From Mesorhizobium sp. WSM4311 (lineage in GTDB: Bacteria > Pseudomonadota > Alphaproteobacteria > Rhizobiales > Rhizobiaceae), in contig NZ_NSFV01000003.1 of NCBI RefSeq assembly GCF_002295115.1, positions 372,001 through 436,000 of the forward strand: DNA of 64,000 nt, in the 5' to 3' direction. Shown here one piece after another: positions 38,543 through 47,611 of the stretch. The notes under the pieces are model-generated. The model did no database searches, was not told the DNA's origin, and worked only from the letters and a program-made list of their open reading frames with translations. Numbering within the stretch: the stretch's first letter is position 1; every line of letters begins with the position of its first letter. The position numbers and the translations under genes are program-made.

Positions 38543-38701
38543 GCACCGTCCACGCCAAAAAGCTCCGAGATCGCACGTTGCCCGGCGATGAGCCAGTGAC
38601 GTGCGGGCGCGCGGCCAGGCCGGCATACATGGGCTCTCGTATGCAGGTCCGACCGCGCGCCACCAACACCACAAATTGCGCCAGCCCGAGCTGGCCTTGC
38701 A

Positions 38702-40747
38702 TCAGAACCGCAAGCCGAACCTGATGCCGTCATAGATGGCGGCGTGAATGTTACGCGAAGCGACCGCATCGCCGATGCGCAACAGCACGAAGCCTGCTTC
38801 GGGGTTGCGTGCTGGGAAAATGTCGCCGCCGGCGACCAGACGTTCATAGTCGATCGCGCCGCCATTCTTCGAAAGCGGCTTCAGGCTGAGGTAAAGATCG
38901 TCGAGCGGCGCCGTGCCATGCTCGACCACCACCTGGTCGACCCTGCGTTCCCCGCGCCAACCATCGGCAAAGTCCGAAGCGAGTTCGGCGACCAGTTGGT
39001 TGCCCTCGCGCCGCACCGAGCGCAGGCGCGTGTTGATGGTGATGGTGACGCCTTTCTCCTGGAAAGCGCGCATATACGGCACGTGGTTCATGCCGCCCAT
39101 TTCGGGGGCGAAGAAACGCTCCGGCGAGACCAGCTCCAGCCTCGCACCGCTGTTGGCGATCAGCTCGGCCGCCCCCATGCCCTGATGGCCGCCATTGTCG
39201 TCAAAGAGCAGAACGTTTTCGGCCGGCTTGACGCTGCCGGCCATGATGTCCCAGCTCGACGTGACGAGATTGTCGCCGCTCGTCAACGGCGGGTTCTGCG
39301 GCAGGCCGCCGGTGGCGACGACCACAACATCGGGCGCCAGTGCCAGAACATCGTCCTTTTCCGCCCAGGTGTCGTAGCGGATCTCGACGCCGAGCCGATC
39401 GAGTTCGGCCAGCCGCCAGTCGATGATGCCGATCAGCTCCTTGCGGCGCGGATTCTGCGTTGCCAGACGGACCTGGCCACCCGCTTGCGAGGATGCCTCC
39501 AGGATCGTGACCTGGTGGCCGCGCTCGGCTGCGACACGCGCCGCCTCCAGTCCGCCGGCCCCAGCACCGACGACGACCACTTTCCGCTTCGGCCCTTCGG
39601 TCTTGACGATGATGTGCGGAATCTCGGCCTCGCGGCCGGTCGCCGCGTTGTGAACGCAGAGCGCCTCGCCGCCTTCGTAGATGCGATCCAGACAATAGGT
39701 GGCGCCGACACAGGGGCGGATCTCGTGCTCGCGGCCTTCCATCACCTTCCTGATGATGTGCGGATCGGCAATATGCGCACGGGTCATGCCGACCATGTCG
39801 AGCTTGCCGGTAGCGATCGCATGGCGCGCGGTGGCGACATCGGAGATGCGCGCCGCATGAAAGGTCGGGAACTTTGTCGCGGCCCTCACCTCGCCGGCAA
39901 AATCGAGATGCGGCGAAGACCGCATGCCGGTCACCGGAATAACCTTGGTCAATGCCGCGTCGCTCTCGATCGAACCGCGGATGATGTTGAGGAAATCGAC
40001 CTTGCCGGAGCCGGCCAGCCGCCTGGCGATCTCGACGCCTTCCTCCTTCGACAGGCCTTGCGGAAAATCCTCGTCGGCGACCATGCGGATGCCGACGACG
40101 AACTTTTCGCCGACTGCCGCGCGCACCGCATCCAGCACCATGTTGGTGAAGCGCAGGCGATTGTCGAGCGAGCCGCCATACTCGTCATCGCGATGATTGG
40201 TGGCCGGCGACCAGAAGCCATCCATCAAGTGGCCGTAGGCCTCGAACTCTATGCCGTCGAGGCCGGCGGCCTGACAGCGCTGCGCAGCCGACGCATAGTC
40301 GGCAACGATGCGTTCGATGTCCCAGTCCTCGATGGTTTTTGGGAAAGCGCGGTGCGCCGGCTCGCGCACCGGCGAGGCCGAGAGCACCGGCAGCCAGTCG
40401 GCCTTGTTCCAGCCGGTTCGGCGGCCAAGATGGGTGATCTGGATCATCACCTTGCAGTCATGCTCGTGGCAGGCATCGGCGAGTTCGGCCAGCCACGGCA
40501 CGATGCGGTCATCATAGACATGCAGATTGCCGAAGGCCGCTGGACTGTCGCGCGAAACGATGGCCGAGCCGGCGGTCATGGTCAGCGCCATGCCACCCCT
40601 GGCCTTCTCGGCATGGTAGAGCCGATAGCGTTGTTTCGGCATACCGTCCTCGGAATAGGCCGGCTCGTGGCTGGTCGACATCACCCGGTTCTTCAGCGTC
40701 AAATGCTTGAGCTGGTAGGGCTGAAGAAGCGGGTCGTTGCTGGTCAT
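38702..40747 (-). CDS. FMN/FAD/Fe-S oxidoreductase of the TMADH family, probable N-demethylase
   Basis: This 681-residue protein has an Old Yellow Enzyme-type FMN barrel (residues 1-340), an iron-sulfur segment, and FAD/NAD-binding domains with VVVVGAGAGGLEAAR near residue 390. The architecture is that of trimethylamine dehydrogenase, 2,4-dienoyl-CoA reductase, dimethylglycine demethylase (DgcA) and N-methylproline demethylase; sequence features favour the demethylase group. In the iron-sulfur motif RPCVGATYC, Cys346, Cys352 and Cys364 are present but the expected second cysteine is Ala349. It is transcribed alone. An MttB-family gene about 7 kb away hints at methylated amine use, but the link is loose. 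Confidence 0.85.
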   Translation of the reverse strand: MTSNDPLLQPYQLKHLTLKNRVMSTSHEPAYSEDGMPKQRYRLYHAEKARGGMALTMTAGSAIVSRDSPAAFGNLHVYDDRIVPWLAELADACHEHDCKVMIQITHLGRRTGWNKADWLPVLSASPVREPAHRAFPKTIEDWDIERIVADYASAAQRCQAAGLDGIEFEAYGHLMDGFWSPATNHRDDEYGGSLDNRLRFTNMVLDAVRAAVGEKFVVGIRMVADEDFPQGLSKEEGVEIARRLAGSGKVDFLNIIRGSIESDAALTKVIPVTGMRSSPHLDFAGEVRAATKFPTFHAARISDVATARHAIATGKLDMVGMTRAHIADPHIIRKVMEGREHEIRPCVGATYCLDRIYEGGEALCVHNAATGREAEIPHIIVKTEGPKRKVVVVGAGAGGLEAARVAAERGHQVTILEASSQAGGQVRLATQNPRRKELIGIIDWRLAELDRLGVEIRYDTWAEKDDVLALAPDVVVVATGGLPQNPPLTSGDNLVTSSWDIMAGSVKPAENVLLFDDNGGHQGMGAAELIANSGARLELVSPERFFAPEMGGMNHVPYMRAFQEKGVTITINTRLRSVRREGNQLVAELASDFADGWRGERRVDQVVVEHGTAPLDDLYLSLKPLSKNGGAIDYERLVAGGDIFPARNPEAGFVLLRIGDAVASRNIHAAIYDGIRFGLRF

Positions 40748-40804
40748 CGTCTTCCTGCGGTTTCAAATTGCGCTGGAGCAGGTGCTGCAGCATTCCCTAA
40801 TTTA

Positions 40805-40852
40805 AGCATCGGATTCGTCTGAAAACCGCTGCGCACGTTTCGGTCCGATGCT
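40805..40852. repeat. Short palindromic repeat, family B, copy 2
   Basis: AGCATCGGA (40805-40813) and TCCGATGCT (40844-40852) are exact reverse complements that enclose a segment with GAAAACCGCTGCGCACGTTTCGG. The general plan, including the inner GAAAACCG, matches the element at 28630-28674. It lies just upstream of queF, and the ATG at 40848 falls inside its right arm, another reason to prefer the later queF start. Confidence 0.7.
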
Positions 40853-40883
40853 AATGAGCGGAAAATTCGAAGGAACCCTGCCC

Positions 40884-41345
40884 ATGATCGATACCAAAAC
40901 CCTTACCCAGCTCGGCGCGCACGTCGAGACGCCACAGAGCCCCGAAGCAGCGGTCCTGGAAACCGTGCCGTTTTCGCGCGGCGACGGCCCGCCGGCGATC
41001 GTGCGCTTCACCTGCCCGGAGTTCACCTCGCTGTGCCCGGTGACCGGCCAGCCGGATTTCGCCCATATCGTCATCGACTACGCACCCGATGCGGCTTTGG
41101 TGGAATCGAAGTCGCTGAAGCTGTTCATGACCTCGTTTCGCAACCACGGTGCCTTCCATGAGGATTGTACCGTCATGATCGGCCGCCGCATCGTGGCAGC
41201 AACCAAGCCGCTGTGGTTGCGCATAGGCGGCTATTGGTATCCGCGCGGCGGCATTCCGATCGACGTTTTCTGGCAGACCGGCGCTCCACCTGAAGGCGCC
41301 TGGCTGCCGGACACGGGCGTCGCCCCCTATCGCGGGCGCGGCTGA
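40884..41345 (+). CDS. queF: NADPH-dependent 7-cyano-7-deazaguanine reductase QueF
   Basis: This 153-residue enzyme reduces preQ0 to preQ1 in queuosine biosynthesis. The catalytic Cys and Asp are in [15 protein letters not shown], the QueF NADPH motif is [16 protein letters not shown], and FHEDC follows. It is the single-domain type. ATG 40884 is chosen because AAGGA lies about nine bases upstream and the N-terminus then aligns with short relatives; ATGs at 40848 and 40854 lie in a repeat. It converges on a small exported-protein gene five bases away. Confidence 0.95.
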
Positions 41346-41350
41346 GCCCC

Positions 41351-41929
41351 TCATTCGCACTGATATTGGCTGAGCGCCCATTCTCCGGTCACCGACAGAA
41401 GATCGGAAATCTTCCAGTCACCGGCTACCTTCTTGAGCTTCCATTCGAGACGGTGCTGGTGACCTTCGACAACGAACGCGACGACCACCTTGGCCTCGTC
41501 GTCGTTGACGGCCTCGACCGAACGCAGACTCCGGTCGACGGCGAGCTTGTCGTAGTCGGCGTTGTCGAGTGCCATGTTGGGGTCGAGGCATTCGCCCTCA
41601 CCCGAAGCGCGCAGCGCGTCACTCTTGTCGAGCACGGTTTTCGCTGGATCGATGAAGTTCTTGCGTTGGGCTGGATCGAGTTCCAGCCCGGGATGTTCGT
41701 AAAAGGGCTTCACCACTGCCGTCGGCGATCCCGGCAGAACGGGCGCCGCCGGCGGCAACTCGACCGGCTTTTCCTGCGGCGCCGGCGTTGCGGCAGGAGG
41801 CGTAGCGGTGCTGTCTGGAGGCTGGCCGCCGGCGGACGGCGCGTTCGGCGGCGGTGAGCCTAACAGACCTTGAGCGGCGGCGGCGCAGGTCAAAACGCAC
41901 ACGATCACCAGGGCCATAAGACGGGCCAT
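41351..41929 (-). CDS. Exported DUF3828-like protein, paralogue 1
   Basis: This 192-residue protein has a signal peptide (residues 1-19), a Pro/Ala-rich linker (about 25-68) and a C-terminal domain ending in LEWKLKKVAGDWKISDLLS and ALSQYQCE. The C-terminal 110 residues resemble the protein at 45341-45820 (shared LKKV-x-G-x-WK-x-SD, LSQ-x-x-C and an internal GEC/VAC-x-D block), so the two are paralogues. The fold looks like DUF3828/NTF2-type lipoprotein-like domains. Its role is unknown; it is probably periplasmic. Confidence 0.7.
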   Translation of the reverse strand: MARLMALVIVCVLTCAAAAQGLLGSPPPNAPSAGGQPPDSTATPPAATPAPQEKPVELPPAAPVLPGSPTAVVKPFYEHPGLELDPAQRKNFIDPAKTVLDKSDALRASGEGECLDPNMALDNADYDKLAVDRSLRSVEAVNDDEAKVVVAFVVEGHQHRLEWKLKKVAGDWKISDLLSVTGEWALSQYQCE

Positions 41930-42252
41930 CGCATCACTCCAGGCTTCGAAAGGTCATGCGTTCAGGCCGGCGGAATGTCCAGCCTTTGGTCGTCGAAACC
42001 TAGTCACAAAGATGCAGAATTTGAGGAAGCCAACAAGCACTTCGAGGCGAACGGTTCGCGCGGCTGCCCGCGCCAACCGTTCAAGAACAATCGTTTCAGC
42101 GGAACTATCGGCAGATCATCGGCGAATCATCGGCAACGCAAACGACGCCAATGCCTGCCGGCACCAAGAAACCTACAGCCATGTCTGGCTGGCGGGTTTG
42201 CGTATATTGTGCCAGTACCCTTGCAGGTTCCGTCAACAAGGAAGACCGTCTC
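41930..42252. other. Gap before the methyltransferase-glycosyltransferase gene
   Basis: These 323 bp hold no convincing gene. The frame of the next gene is open back to about 42151, but the best ribosome site (AAGGAAGA at 42238-42245) points to a start at 42253, leaving this stretch as promoter and leader. The GC content falls in this stretch, as in the following gene. No repeat was seen. Confidence 0.45.
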
Positions 42253-43845
42253 TTGAACTATCTAGACGCCTTGGGGCTAACCCATGAAACGCTTCGGCCG
42301 GCCAACTATTGCGAGATCGGCTGCAGACTGGGCTATAGCCTGGCTCTGTCAAGAGTTCCGGCCATAGGCATAGATCCCGACTACGAGATCAAGGTCGCGT
42401 TGACCGCCCCCACGCGGTTGTTCAACACCACCAGCGACAGTTTCTTCGCACGCGACGACGTGGCGCAAATTCTCGGGGCACCCATCGATTTGGCGTTCAT
42501 CGACGGGTTGCATCTTGTCGAATTCGCACTGCGCGATTTCATGAATCTGGAGAAGCATGCCAGCCCAGACAGCGTCATTGTCATTAATGACCTGCTGCCG
42601 CAGCACATGGATTACGCGTCACGGCAACGCAATACAACGATCTGGACTGGCGATGTCTATCGCCTGATACCTATTCTTCGCCACTACCGGCCCGATCTGG
42701 ACATTCGGGTTTATGATGTCGACATGAAGGGTTTCGGCCTGGTGACCCGGCTCGATCCGTCGTCGGACGTGCTCACCGCCAACTATGGCGCCATCGAAGC
42801 CGACATACTGGCTGGGAAGTGGTCATTTCCTAGCGTCGCAGCCATCCGCGACCACATGCAACCACGCGCCACGGATCTGTTGGCTAACGATCTTGGGATC
42901 ATCGCGGCACTGCGCGCGACCAAGGCTTCGATGCAATCGGACCGGCGCGTGGTGCCAGCATTGTCGCAGCGCAGGCCGCGCCTCTCGGTCATCATCTGTG
43001 CCTACGAGATGGCGCGCGAGGCACCCCGCACGATCCTGTCCGCGACCGCTCCCTATCAGAAGGGACTGAGGTCGGATGAATACGAAGTCATCGTCGTCGA
43101 CAACGGCTCAAGCACGCCGCTCACATACGAAAATCTGCCACCAAATGCGCAAATCGTAAGAGCACCAGACCCCAGGCAATCCCCGGTGTTTGCTCTGAAT
43201 TGGGCTGCGCGCGAAATCGCCAAGGGGGAGATTTTGTTGTTTGCCATCGATGGTGCCCGCATATTCTCCGAACGACTGATCGATGAGAGTGTAAAAGCTC
43301 ATGGCAGGATGGAGGATGCCTTTGTGTTCTCGCTGTCCTGGCACATTGGTCCCAAGGTGCAGATGCAGTCGGTGCCGGAAGGATATGGGGCGGAGATCGA
43401 AGATGGATTGATCCGTGCCGTGCGCTGGCCCGACGAGTCGGACGGGCTGTTCGGGATTTCGGTATTTGCCGGCTCCTCAAGCAGTGGTTTCTTCGGCGGC
43501 ATCACGGAAAGCAATTCTTTCTCGATAAGCCGCACATTGTTCGACCGACATGGCGGCTTCGACGAACGTTTCACGTCCCCAGGCGGCGGCTTGGCAAATC
43601 TCGAGATATTTCGTCGCTACGTGACGCGCCCTGACGCGCGCAATGTCTGCCTGCTCAGCGAGGGGACGTTTCACCAGGTCCATGATTCCGTGGCGACCTC
43701 GGGCAAAAACAGGTGGGAGGCTTTTGCCAGCGAATACGAGGCAATCTTTGGCGGTCCCTATCTCAGGCCTTCATATCATTGCTTTTATCAGGGAAAGCCG
43801 CGCGCCGGTATGGTTCCATTTATCCTGCAATCGCTTCAGGGTTGA
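42253..43845 (+). CDS. Methyltransferase-like / glycosyltransferase family 2 fusion protein
   Basis: This 530-residue protein (TTG start) has two parts. Residues about 1-210 look like a class I SAM-dependent methyltransferase of the Methyltransferase_24 kind (YCEIGCRLGYSLAL, GIDPDYE, LAFIDGLH). Residues about 240-520 form a GT2 glycosyltransferase (LSVIICAYEM, YEVIVVDNGSSTPL, GEILLFAIDGAR). TTG 42253 has a strong AAGGAAGA seven bases upstream and gives a natural N-terminus; ATGs at 42181 and 42151 are alternatives without good sites. The lower GC content and isolation suggest transfer. It may decorate a surface glycan; the substrate is unknown. Confidence 0.75.
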   Translation: MNYLDALGLTHETLRPANYCEIGCRLGYSLALSRVPAIGIDPDYEIKVALTAPTRLFNTTSDSFFARDDVAQILGAPIDLAFIDGLHLVEFALRDFMNLEKHASPDSVIVINDLLPQHMDYASRQRNTTIWTGDVYRLIPILRHYRPDLDIRVYDVDMKGFGLVTRLDPSSDVLTANYGAIEADILAGKWSFPSVAAIRDHMQPRATDLLANDLGIIAALRATKASMQSDRRVVPALSQRRPRLSVIICAYEMAREAPRTILSATAPYQKGLRSDEYEVIVVDNGSSTPLTYENLPPNAQIVRAPDPRQSPVFALNWAAREIAKGEILLFAIDGARIFSERLIDESVKAHGRMEDAFVFSLSWHIGPKVQMQSVPEGYGAEIEDGLIRAVRWPDESDGLFGISVFAGSSSSGFFGGITESNSFSISRTLFDRHGGFDERFTSPGGGLANLEIFRRYVTRPDARNVCLLSEGTFHQVHDSVATSGKNRWEAFASEYEAIFGGPYLRPSYHCFYQGKPRAGMVPFILQSLQG

Positions 43846-44062
43846 TTGCCGGTCGCCGGCGAAACGCGATCGATCGGGTTTCAAGATGTTGCTTGCGGCC
43901 AGGCAGCCTGAAGGCTGCCAGCGCGGCGCCATGCAACACCGACACCGCGTGGCTAGCTGAAGCACGCCCAAAGTCCGTGGAAAGCTTGGTCTTCAGGTCT
44001 TACTGCATTCCACCGGACAGCGAGCACGGCCCGGTGGAATGGTGTGTCATGCAACAGAGCGC

Positions 44063-45040
44063 TTATTGCAGCGGTGCGCCTCCAGGTCCAGGGAATGCCG
44101 TCAGCGGCGTGCCATCCGAGACATTTCCGGAAATCATGTTGTTCTTGAAAGACTGCACCACACCCGATCCGCTAGAGCCGACACCGGTCACGTTGGCGAA
44201 CACGGTCGATCCGCCAAGAGTGACGATCGAACTGCCGGCGCCGCTGGCAGCCGCACCATTGGCATTCACGCCCACGCCGGCATTGGACGACACCGTCGTA
44301 TTTGTTACCGTGGCGCGGACCTGGGAGGCTGCGGCAACCGTCTTCACGGTCACGCCGTTGCCGCCGTTCCCGCTGACCAGGCTCGCTGTCAACGCCATAT
44401 TTATGGCCAGGGTGTCACCCGTGCCATCGACGGTGATGCCGGCGCCGTTGTTTGTGACCTCCGTTCGCGTGAACGCAGCATTTATCCCAACGGCGCCAGT
44501 CGTCTTGATCAGGATGCCATTCGTGGCTGCCTCGGATATCCGGGTATTGCTGATATAGATTTCGGTGGGTCCGTTCGGCGCGACTTCCACGCCCTGGCCA
44601 GTGACCCGCTGGATGATCGAATCCTCGATATGCAGTTGGCCCTGACCAAGGAAGCGTACGCCATTTAGGCCTGTGCCTACGCCATCGATATCCAGCCCCC
44701 TGAGATGCACAACGCTTCCAGCCGGAGCGTTGACAATGACACCATTGGTTCCGGCGGAGAGAACCCCGCCTTCCGTATAGACACAGTCGATCGTAATCGA
44801 CTTGGTGATTGTCACCGTACCGAAGCCACCGGGATCGAGGCAGTTGATCTCCCCGCTGACGGCCGTCTTCGAGATCGCGCCGGCAAAGGTCTTGCAAGGC
44901 GCCGTGCGGCTGCACGGATTGGCGTCGTCGCCGACGCCGGAAACCCAGGTCCGGGTCGCTTGAGCGGAAGCCGGCGTGGCGATCACCGCCATCGCCAAGG
45001 CGAGAAACAGCGAAGATAATAGGTAGCCTAGAATTTTCAT
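44063..45040 (-). CDS. Secreted right-handed beta-helix protein
   Basis: This 325-residue protein has a signal peptide (residues 1-26, cut after ASA), a cysteine-bearing N-terminal cap (NPCSRTAPCKTFAGAISKT) and about ten degenerate parallel beta-helix coils rich in N, G, V and T (about residues 75-300). No pectate lyase catalytic motif was recognised. Such proteins are common exported proteins in rhizobia with unknown roles, possibly binding polysaccharide. ATG 45040 is chosen over 45046 and 45064 because AGGGGG then lies eight bases upstream. It converges on the methyltransferase-glycosyltransferase gene. Confidence 0.8.
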   Translation of the reverse strand: MKILGYLLSSLFLALAMAVIATPASAQATRTWVSGVGDDANPCSRTAPCKTFAGAISKTAVSGEINCLDPGGFGTVTITKSITIDCVYTEGGVLSAGTNGVIVNAPAGSVVHLRGLDIDGVGTGLNGVRFLGQGQLHIEDSIIQRVTGQGVEVAPNGPTEIYISNTRISEAATNGILIKTTGAVGINAAFTRTEVTNNGAGITVDGTGDTLAINMALTASLVSGNGGNGVTVKTVAAASQVRATVTNTTVSSNAGVGVNANGAAASGAGSSIVTLGGSTVFANVTGVGSSGSGVVQSFKNNMISGNVSDGTPLTAFPGPGGAPLQ

Positions 45041-45340
45041 GATCATTCCCCCTAAATGGAACAAGAGATTCGTTCACAACCAAGCGGAGGAAGTCTAGCG
45101 CTTCGCCTCGTCAAAAGCAACGTGATGTCAAAACCGGATCGCTGATTTGAATTTCTCGTGCGCGTGGCGATCCGCCAAGCTACGCAACCGCCATCATGCC
45201 ATTGTTACATCGCCTTCACACTACATTCGAAGTGCTTGGCGTTCCACGAAATTTAGAAAGCTTCGCGCGTCGGGGATGCCGAGTGGCGACACGAAACCGT
45301 CGATTCGACACCCCGGCCGGAACGGCCAAGGCCCATGGCA
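45041..45340. other. Gap between beta-helix gene and DUF3828-like gene
   Basis: This 300-bp stretch contains the promoter of the beta-helix gene and the 3' flank of the DUF3828-like gene. The composition is AT-richer than average. No gene, repeat or clear terminator was seen. Confidence 0.45.
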
Positions 45341-45820
45341 TCACTCCGGATCTTGGCCCGCCATGCATTCGAGCTGGCTCAGCGTCCAGTCGCTGGTCTT
45401 CGAAGCAATGTCCGATACCTTCCACTTGCCGTCGACCTTCTTCAATGACCAGTGCATTTCGCGTTGCGAATCGTCACCGTCCGAAAACAGCTTGAAGCTT
45501 GCCACCACTTGTGCCGTGTCGCCATCCACCGTCTCGGACAATTTCAGGGTCTTGGAGACCGTCTTCTGATCGAAATCCTGCGCATCAAGACCGGGGTCGA
45601 AGTCGATGCAGGCGACCTGGTCGGGATTCTTCTTGGTCGCCTGGTCATTGAGATCGAACAGTTTCGTCACCGGCACGGTGAAGCGATCCCGGTATTGTGC
45701 ATCGGCCTCGAATTTGACCGCCGGAACATAGAAGAACTTCACGGCGTCCGACGCCGGTCCGGCGAAGGCGGCCGCGGGTAAGGCTATCGCGAGGGCGGCA
45801 AGGAGCACTGTCCGTCTCAT
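45341..45820 (-). CDS. Exported DUF3828-like protein, paralogue 2
   Basis: This 159-residue protein has a signal peptide (residues 1-20, cut after AFA) and a domain resembling DUF3828, ending in MHWSLKKVDGKWKVSDIAS and LSQLEC. It lacks the Pro-rich linker of its paralogue at 41351-41929 but aligns along the C-terminal domain. GGAG eight bases before ATG 45820 supports the start over an upstream TTG/ATG extension. Its function is unknown, probably periplasmic. Confidence 0.7.
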   Translation of the reverse strand: MRRTVLLAALAIALPAAAFAGPASDAVKFFYVPAVKFEADAQYRDRFTVPVTKLFDLNDQATKKNPDQVACIDFDPGLDAQDFDQKTVSKTLKLSETVDGDTAQVVASFKLFSDGDDSQREMHWSLKKVDGKWKVSDIASKTSDWTLSQLECMAGQDPE

Positions 45821-45917
45821 GCAGAATCTCCGGCTTTTGATGGCTTGACGCAATCAATACCACGCATCCTGCATACCGGCTTTTTTGCCGCTCATGAAGC
45901 CCCTGCCCGGCCTCCTT

Positions 45918-47567
45918 TCAGCCGTCGAGCCAAACGTTCTGGAGGTCCATCTCGAAGGTCTGGTGGACGCCGTAGTTCTTCACCTTCTTGCTGGTGTGGC
46001 TGTAGAGCTTCTGCCAGAACGGCTGGATGATGACTCCGGAGTCCTGCAGGATCTGCTCGACATCCTTCATTACCTCCTTGCGCTTGGCGACGTCGATCAG
46101 CGAGAGCGCCTGTTTGAGCTTGGCGTCGAAATCGGGATTGGAATAGGCCGACTCATTCCACGCCTCGCCGCTGCGATAACCCAGCGCCAGCACCTGGACG
46201 CCGAGCGGACGCATGTACCAGATGGTCATCGAATAAGGATATTTCGTCCAGTCGTTCCAGAAGGTCGACCCCGGCAGCACCGTGCGCTTCACCTTGATGC
46301 CGGCATCGCGCAATTGACCGGCGATCGCGTCGCCGGTGTTCTTCTGCCAATCGTCCTCGATGGTGATCAGTTCGTGCTCGAAGTCGGCCTGACCGGCTTC
46401 CGCCATCAGTTTCTTGGCACCGGCGGCGTCACGTTCCTTTTTTGGCAGGGGATAATATTCCGGATGGATCGGGCTGACATGATGGTTCTCGCCGACCGTG
46501 CCGCGCCCGGCATAGCCGAGCTGCAAGACGGCATTGTTGTCGACGGCCATCTGCAGAGCGTTGCGCACCCGCTTGTCGTCATAGGGCTTGTGCGTGATGT
46601 TGGTGCGGGCAACTAGTGTCGTTGCCGTCGCAACCTCGGATTTCTGCAGGCCCATCTTGTCGAGAATGTCGATGAAATCGGCCGGGCTCTCGAAATTGAG
46701 GTCGATCTCGCCGGAATCGAAAGCGTTCACCGTGGCATTGAAGTCGGTGCCGTAGTCGACGAATTCGACGCCGTCGAGAGGCGCCTCGCCACCCCACCAT
46801 TTGCCGTTCTCGCGGCGCTTCACCACCGCCTTCTGGCCGACATCGTAAGAGACGAGTTCGAACGGACCCGTGCCGATCGGCTTCTTGACCGGATCGGCGC
46901 CGTCGGCATCGAAGTTGCGGTGGACGACGAGCGCGGGATAATCGGTGAAGTTCGGGATCAGCGAAATGTCGGGTTCGCTAAGCTTCAGCTTGACGGTGTG
47001 GTCGTCGACCTTGGTGATCGCGCCGTCCCTCGCCTTGCCGGTTTTTGCGTCGATCAGCGCGCCGACGCGTGCGGCCATCGAATTGCCGGCGACGCCTTTC
47101 TCGCACCAGCGCGCCAGATTGTGGGCGACGTCATCGGCATTGAAGGCATCGCCATTGTTCCAGGTGATGTCCTTGCGCACATGCAGGACATATTCGGTGG
47201 CGTCGTCGTTGATATCCCAGCTTTCGAGCAGCACCGGCTCGAAGGTGAATTGCCTGGTGTAGCGCACCAGCGGCTCCAGCCAGCTGCGCGAAATGTTGGC
47301 CAGTTCCACCCAGTCGTAGGTGCGCGGGTCCTTCTGCGCCTTGACCGACATCGAGACGCGCAGCGTGCCGCCCTTCTTCGGCTCCTCGGCCTGGGCCTGT
47401 GGCGGCGCGGCAAGACCGATCATGCCATAGGCAAGAGCCGTCGACGCACCGAAGGTGCTTGCCAGCGCCAGGAACTCACGCCGGTCCATGCGGCCGGCAC
47501 GCGCCTCCTGCGCCATGGCCTCGATAGCGCTGGGGACGCGATCGCCGTTGCTTGTGAAAAGTGTCAT
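45918..47567 (-). CDS. ABC transporter substrate-binding protein, peptide (family 5) type, Tat-exported
   Basis: This 549-residue extracellular solute-binding family 5 protein has a twin-arginine signal ([12 protein letters not shown], residues 26-37). Family motifs include [13 protein letters not shown] and the C-terminal [15 protein letters not shown]. It follows the MttB-family gene by 44 bp on the same strand. No permease or ATPase gene is near, so it depends on a transporter encoded elsewhere or acts alone. The partner gene suggests a methylated amine or betaine-containing ligand rather than a peptide; this is inference. GAGGAAG precedes ATG 47567. Confidence 0.9.
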   Translation of the reverse strand: MTLFTSNGDRVPSAIEAMAQEARAGRMDRREFLALASTFGASTALAYGMIGLAAPPQAQAEEPKKGGTLRVSMSVKAQKDPRTYDWVELANISRSWLEPLVRYTRQFTFEPVLLESWDINDDATEYVLHVRKDITWNNGDAFNADDVAHNLARWCEKGVAGNSMAARVGALIDAKTGKARDGAITKVDDHTVKLKLSEPDISLIPNFTDYPALVVHRNFDADGADPVKKPIGTGPFELVSYDVGQKAVVKRRENGKWWGGEAPLDGVEFVDYGTDFNATVNAFDSGEIDLNFESPADFIDILDKMGLQKSEVATATTLVARTNITHKPYDDKRVRNALQMAVDNNAVLQLGYAGRGTVGENHHVSPIHPEYYPLPKKERDAAGAKKLMAEAGQADFEHELITIEDDWQKNTGDAIAGQLRDAGIKVKRTVLPGSTFWNDWTKYPYSMTIWYMRPLGVQVLALGYRSGEAWNESAYSNPDFDAKLKQALSLIDVAKRKEVMKDVEQILQDSGVIIQPFWQKLYSHTSKKVKNYGVHQTFEMDLQNVWLDG

Positions 47568-47611
47568 TTTCTTCCTCCCTTATGGTCCCCGTCGGATCTT
47601 CGCCCTTTGCG

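Noticed and set aside
38027..38674. A 215-codon minus-strand frame over the membrane protein gene
   Set aside because: It overlaps the MarR operators and the membrane protein gene, which has membrane helices and a ribosome site; the frame itself has no domain.
44039..44668. Plus-strand frame opposite the beta-helix gene
   Set aside because: The minus-strand product has a signal peptide and regular beta-helix coils; the plus-strand frame has neither.
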